From contig JBQGCL010000047.1 in NCBI GenBank assembly GCA_052038485.1, positions 1-6,996 on the forward strand: 6,996 nt of DNA. Reading direction: 5' to 3'. Within the stretch, counting starts at the first letter, position 1; the number at the start of each line of letters is the position of its first letter. The notes beneath the pieces are model-generated. The model was given only the letters and a program-made list of their open reading frames with translations. It did not search any database and was not told the origin of the DNA. The stretch comes from JACVRW01 sp052038485. Its GTDB lineage: Bacteria > Actinomycetota > Thermoleophilia > Solirubrobacterales > Thermoleophilaceae. Shown here in pieces: positions 5,041-6,996 of the stretch. The position numbers and the translations under genes are program-made.

Positions 5041-5504
5041 CACTGCTCCTCCCAGTCCTCGGCGCGGCGGACCGCGAGCGTCAGCCCGCTGACGCGCTCG
5101 ACCACGACGGCGTCGCCGGTGTCGAGCTCGGCGCCATCCTCGATCACGCTGCAGCGAGCACGCCAGAGCGCCCCGTCGACGAACACCTGCCCGCCCTCAC
5201 CGGCCCAGCTGCGCACGATGCCAGTGCGGCCGCTGAGCGCCTCCCGGCCCGATACGACGCGGCGCCGCCTGGCCGCCAGCGACTTGCGCGTCGCGACCGT
5301 GAGCCAGATGCCCGTGACCGCGATCGCAGCGAGCGTGGCGGCCACGACAAGGGCCACGCCACCGCCCAGGCCGGAGATCGCGAGCGCTGCGCCGGTCGCG
5401 AGTGCGATGCCGCCCAGCACCCCGAGGGCGCCCCCGGACACGTGGGCTTCGGCCACCAACAGGGCGGCCCCGACCAGCACGAATGCCAGGCCGACTTCCA
5501 CCAT
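5037..5504 (-). CDS. NfeD family membrane protein, short (protease-less) form
   Basis: A 155-aa NfeD protein. Three hydrophobic segments (about 3-20, 24-45 and 49-71) are followed by a basic cytoplasmic linker (73-83, RKSLAARRRRV) and a C-terminal OB-fold domain (about 87-147) with the family pattern SGRTGIVRSWAGEGGQVFVDGALWRA and GDAVVVERVSGLTLAV. NfeD1b-type proteins of this size lack the ClpP-like protease domain of long NfeDs and partner with slipin or flotillin, probably shaping membrane microdomains. The downstream slipin overlaps it by 4 nt, which is the classic gene pair. ATG 5504 is the start; only weak purine content precedes it, and a possible TACCAT -10 is 15 nt away within a palindrome shared with the divergent arfB promoter. 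Confidence 0.93.
   Translation of the reverse strand: MVEVGLAFVLVGAALLVAEAHVSGGALGVLGGIALATGAALAISGLGGGVALVVAATLAAIAVTGIWLTVATRKSLAARRRRVVSGREALSGRTGIVRSWAGEGGQVFVDGALWRARCSVIEDGAELDTGDAVVVERVSGLTLAVRRAEDWEEQW
5048..5052 (-). promoter_or_regulatory. Shine-Dalgarno (GGAGG) of the slipin gene
   Basis: A perfect GGAGG on the minus strand, inside the last codons of nfeD. It is 7 nt from GTG 5040 and 4 nt from GTG 5043, and so decides between the two tandem start codons in favour of 5040. Confidence 0.7.
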
Positions 5505-5511
5505 CTCGCTC

Positions 5512-5525
5512 TACCACCGATGGTA
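5512..5525. repeat. Palindrome TACCA-N4-TGGTA in the nfeD/arfB divergent promoter
   Basis: Perfect 5-bp arms TACCA (5512-5516) and TGGTA (5521-5525) flank CCGA in the 43-nt gap between the two divergent start codons. On the minus strand its right arm reads TACCAT, a candidate nfeD -10 whose transcript would start inside the palindrome. On the plus strand it lies 9 nt upstream of the arfB -10. It could be an operator affecting both genes or simply promoter sequence; the arms are short. Confidence 0.3.
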
Positions 5526-5533
5526 CGCCTCGG

Positions 5534-5539
5534 TAGCGT
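5534..5539 (+). promoter_or_regulatory. Leaderless -10 element (TAGCGT) of arfB
   Basis: TAGCGT is followed by 8 nt and then ATG 5548, again with no Shine-Dalgarno. This start also matches the expected N-terminus of ArfB. Confidence 0.5.
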
Positions 5540-5547
5540 CCGGCGCG

Positions 5548-5961
5548 ATGGACGAGCCGCTTCAGCTGGGACGCGGGGTGGAGATCCCGCTGGCGGAGGT
5601 CGAGCTGCGCGCGAGCCGCTCGTCGGGCCCGGGCGGCCAGCACGCGAACGTGACCGCGTCGCGCGTCGAGGCGGTCTTCGACGTGGCGGGGTCGCGGGCG
5701 CTCGGCGAGGAGCAGAAGCGGCGCATCACCGCGCGCCTGGGACCGGTCGTGAGGGCGATCGCGCAGGACACGCGCAGCCAGACACGCAACCGCGAGCTGG
5801 CGCTGGAGCGGCTGCGCTCCCGGCTCTCCTCGGCGCTGACCGTGCAGCGGCCGCGCCGCCCGACGCAGCCGACCGCGGCCGCCCGCCGGAAGCGGCTGGA
5901 CGCGAAGCGGCGGCAGAGCGAGCGCAAACAGGCGCGCCGCCCGCCGGAAGCGGAGGGGTAG
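5548..5961 (+). CDS. arfB: Peptidyl-tRNA hydrolase ArfB (ribosome rescue factor, YaeJ)
   Basis: A 137-aa protein almost the same length as E. coli YaeJ/ArfB (140). The catalytic domain holds RSSGPGGQHANVTASRVE (24-41) with the GGQ motif at 29-31, which hydrolyses the peptidyl-tRNA ester in the ribosomal peptidyl-transferase centre. The region TRSQTRNRELALERL (75-89) matches the conserved helix after it. A basic tail follows, RPRRPTQPTAAARRKRLDAKRR (101-122) and onwards; in ArfB this tail is threaded into the empty mRNA channel and senses non-stop ribosomes. Length and tail distinguish it from release factors RF1/RF2 (about 360 aa, with codon-recognition domains). ATG 5548 has TAGCGT 8 nt upstream. 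The gene is divergent from nfeD by 43 nt and convergent with the membrane-protein gene, separated by a hairpin. It probably backs up tmRNA; the neighbours appear functionally unrelated. Confidence 0.95.
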   Translation: MDEPLQLGRGVEIPLAEVELRASRSSGPGGQHANVTASRVEAVFDVAGSRALGEEQKRRITARLGPVVRAIAQDTRSQTRNRELALERLRSRLSSALTVQRPRRPTQPTAAARRKRLDAKRRQSERKQARRPPEAEG

Positions 5962-5970
5962 GGCCCGCGC

Positions 5971-5999
5971 AAGCGCGCCTGCGCCGGAGCGGCGCGCTT
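5971..5999. terminator. Possible bidirectional terminator hairpin between convergent genes
   Basis: AAGCGCGCC (5971-5979) and GGCGCGCTT (5991-5999) form a perfect 9-bp stem with an 11-nt loop, 10 nt after the arfB stop and 20 nt from the end of the convergent membrane-protein gene. Each strand ends the stem in only TT, with no U-tract, so it is a weak intrinsic terminator at best, though hairpins of this kind are usual in high-GC actinobacteria. Confidence 0.45.
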
Positions 6000-6019
6000 C
6001 CGAGCGGCTCTTCGCGGCG

Positions 6020-6469
6020 CTAGGGCGCCGGTGGGGCGACGGCTCCGCCGCCGGACCCGTCTTGCGGAGGCGTCGTCGTGGTGGGCGCCTGGCCGGTTCC
6101 GCCGCCGGTGCCCTGCTCCGGCTGGGCAGGCGGGGTCGTGCCGCCGCCCTGCGCCGGCGGGGTCACCGGGGTCGTCGGCGTCGCCTCGGTGTCGGTCGTC
6201 TCGGTGTCCGTCTGGTCCGTGTCGGTGCGGTTGCCGAGGTTGTCCTGGGTCGTCGGCACGCCCAGGTCCTGCGGAGTCGTGCTCGGCTCGTCGTCGCCGC
6301 CGGCGGTCGCGATCACCACGATCAGGACGAGCAGGATCAGGGCAGCCGCTCCCGCGGCCACCATGCGGCGGCGCATGTAGACGGAGTCCGGCTCGCGGCC
6401 AGGCCTGTGCGGCGGCCCGCCCTGCGGCCGGTCTCGGACCTCGAGACGGCGTGTGGGCTGGTCGTCCAA
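6020..6469 (-). CDS. Single-pass membrane protein with Thr/Pro/Asp-rich exported tail
   Basis: A 149-aa protein in three parts. A charged, Arg/Pro-rich cytoplasmic N-terminus (1-36) ends with MRRRM. One transmembrane helix follows, VAAGAAALILLVLIVVIATA (37-56), with positive charges on its N-terminal side, predicting the tail outside. The tail (57-149) is low-complexity: an acidic start GGDDEP, then Thr/Asp repeats such as TDTDQTDTETTDTE, then Pro/Gly/Gln stretches. No catalytic motif is seen; the tail could be a cell-wall spacer or a glycosylation substrate (inference). The start is TTG 6467-6469, supported by TACCTT 8 nt upstream and by the clear charged N-terminus; there is no ATG or GTG nearby in frame upstream of the helix except M32. 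It follows the HxlR gene by 31 nt on the same strand. The gene call is fairly safe; function unknown. Confidence 0.75.
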   Translation of the reverse strand: MDDQPTRRLEVRDRPQGGPPHRPGREPDSVYMRRRMVAAGAAALILLVLIVVIATAGGDDEPSTTPQDLGVPTTQDNLGNRTDTDQTDTETTDTEATPTTPVTPPAQGGGTTPPAQPEQGTGGGTGQAPTTTTPPQDGSGGGAVAPPAP

Positions 6470-6477
6470 GAGCGCTC

Positions 6478-6483
6478 AAGGTA
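6478..6483 (-). promoter_or_regulatory. Leaderless -10 element (TACCTT) of the membrane-protein gene
   Basis: TACCTT on the minus strand is followed by 8 nt and then TTG 6469, in the short gap after the HxlR gene. It suggests an independent, leaderless transcript beginning at a TTG codon. Confidence 0.45.
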
Positions 6484-6500
6484 GCGGATCGGGCGGGCCC

Positions 6501-6956
6501 TCAGGCGTAGCGCAGGCCGGCCGCCTCCTCGTCGCCCACGGGCCGCTCGCAGGTCGGACACCACCAGCGCGCCTCCACCGGAGTGCCGCAGGCGTCGTGG
6601 CGGGGCGGCTCGCCGCCCTCGCGGTGGCGGGCGCCCCAGTCGGCCAGCAGCCGCAGCGCGCCGGCCAATTCGTGCCCGCCGGCCGTCAGCTCGTAGACGA
6701 AGCGCTGCGGTCGCTCCGAGTAGGGCTGCGCGAGCACCAACCCCTCCCCTTCGAGCCGCCGCAGCCGCTGAGTGAGCACGTTGGGCGCGATCCCTTCGAG
6801 CGAGTCCTGGAGGTCCCCGAAGCGGCGCGGACCGTCCAGAAGCGCCTCGATCAGGAGCAGCGTCCAGCGGTCGCCGACGCTGTCGAGCGCCGCGGCGAGC
6901 GAGTTGGAAGCGGGCTCGGGCACCTCGGAAAGCGTATGCCCGGCGCGGGAAGGCAT
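6501..6956 (-). CDS. HxlR-type winged-helix transcriptional regulator with C-terminal zinc-ribbon motif
   Basis: A 151-aa regulator. Residues about 18-105 are an HxlR winged helix: LAAALDSVGDRWTLLLIEALLDGPRRFGDLQ, then IAPNVLTQRLRRLEGEGLV (recognition helix) and the wing PQRFVYELTAGGHEL. HxlR proteins bind DNA as dimers and respond to oxidants, aldehydes or small ligands. The Cys often found about ten residues before the GxRWT motif is Asn18 here, so the usual thiol switch is missing. After the wing comes an extension with H120, C123, C133 and C136 (HDACG...WWCPTCERP), a likely zinc ribbon. ATG 6956 was chosen over TTG 6986 because TACCGT lies 6 nt upstream and the longer start would fall inside the palindrome. 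The palindrome at 6969-6991 suggests autoregulation and perhaps control of a divergent gene beyond the edge. Confidence 0.92.
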   Translation of the reverse strand: MPSRAGHTLSEVPEPASNSLAAALDSVGDRWTLLLIEALLDGPRRFGDLQDSLEGIAPNVLTQRLRRLEGEGLVLAQPYSERPQRFVYELTAGGHELAGALRLLADWGARHREGGEPPRHDACGTPVEARWWCPTCERPVGDEEAAGLRYA

Positions 6957-6962
6957 GCTGAT

Positions 6963-6968
6963 ACGGTA
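6963..6968 (-). promoter_or_regulatory. Leaderless -10 element (TACCGT) of the HxlR gene
   Basis: TACCGT on the minus strand is followed by 6 nt and then ATG 6956. It directly abuts the palindrome at 6969-6991, so a bound dimer would block promoter opening. Confidence 0.55.
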
Positions 6969-6991
6969 GTCACTTGCAATTCGCAAGTCAC
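6969..6991. promoter_or_regulatory. Putative HxlR operator palindrome
   Basis: GTCACTTGC (6969-6977) and GCAAGTCAC (6983-6991) are inverted copies matching at 8 of 9 positions around a 5-nt AT-rich centre (AATTC); the core ACTTGC/GCAAGT is perfect. It sits immediately upstream of the -10 of the HxlR gene, covering the -35 region, the place expected for an autorepressor site. Operator function is inferred from symmetry and position. Confidence 0.65.
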
Positions 6992-6996
6992 AAGGG

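Noticed and set aside
3523..5961. An 812-codon open frame on the plus strand across the PfkB, slipin and NfeD genes into arfB
   Set aside because: It is antisense to three genes with clear family motifs; long open shadows are expected at this GC. Only its last 137 codons (arfB) show recognisable protein.
5562..6479. A 305-codon minus-strand frame over the membrane-protein gene and arfB
   Set aside because: It runs antisense through arfB and across the convergent hairpin; composition is Arg/Ala/Pro shadow.
6957..6986. TTG 6986 as the start of the HxlR gene
   Set aside because: It falls in the operator palindrome and upstream of the -10; ATG 6956 has correct leaderless spacing.
1..6996. Searched by eye for CRISPR arrays, tRNAs, IS ends, toxin-antitoxin pairs and phage-defence genes
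   Set aside because: No spaced direct repeats, cloverleaf-like sequence, transposase text or characteristic defence motifs were seen; RNA and repeat detection by eye is limited.

Overview
The window is GC-rich (roughly 70%) with a strong G/C bias at third codon positions and about a dozen tightly packed genes on both strands. It looks like chromosome from a high-GC actinobacterium. The gene styles (stand-alone half-GNAT protein, HxlR regulator with a zinc-ribbon tail, NfeD/slipin pair) and the promoter layout suggest a deep-branching lineage such as Thermoleophilia/Solirubrobacterales, but that placement is inference. No rRNA, tRNA, CRISPR array, transposase or phage gene is visible.

Layout, left to right. 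(1) 1-711 (-): N-terminal part of a drug-efflux MFS transporter (DHA2, EmrB/QacA type) that runs off the left edge; just upstream on the same strand is a 75-aa half-GNAT protein (744-971). (2) 1066-1437 (+): a VOC/glyoxalase-fold protein, divergent from the GNAT gene, whose stop codon interlocks with that of the next gene. (3) 1434-2612 (-): an SDR oxidoreductase followed 3 nt later by a small basic-tailed protein resembling RemA/DUF370; upstream of the SDR lies what looks like the remnant of an exported protein (2609-2938). (4) 2917-3415 (+): a tentative 54-aa Arg-rich ORF and a single-domain rhodanese. (5) 3412-5504 (-): a three-gene unit NfeD -> slipin -> PfkB-family kinase, whose last stop codon again interlocks with the convergent rhodanese. 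(6) 5548-5961 (+): arfB, a ribosome-rescue peptidyl-tRNA hydrolase divergent from nfeD. (7) 6020-6956 (-): a single-pass membrane protein with a Thr/Pro/Asp-rich exported tail, and upstream of it an HxlR-type regulator whose promoter carries a near-perfect palindrome at the right edge.

The NfeD/slipin pair is a recognised membrane-organising module; the kinase appended to it is the unusual element. The HxlR regulator probably represses itself and perhaps a divergent gene beyond the right edge. The MFS pump and the SDR unit look like ordinary housekeeping or stress functions.

The clearest window-wide signal is regulatory. Six genes carry a TANNNT hexamer exactly 6-8 nt before the start codon, one of them before a TTG start, which is the expected geometry of leaderless mRNAs. 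Two further genes have weaker CANNNT versions. The MFS gene and the slipin gene instead carry recognisable Shine-Dalgarno sequences. I found no clearly new multi-gene system; the best leads are the leaderless architecture, the NfeD-slipin-PfkB linkage, the HxlR operator and the eroded gene upstream of the SDR.
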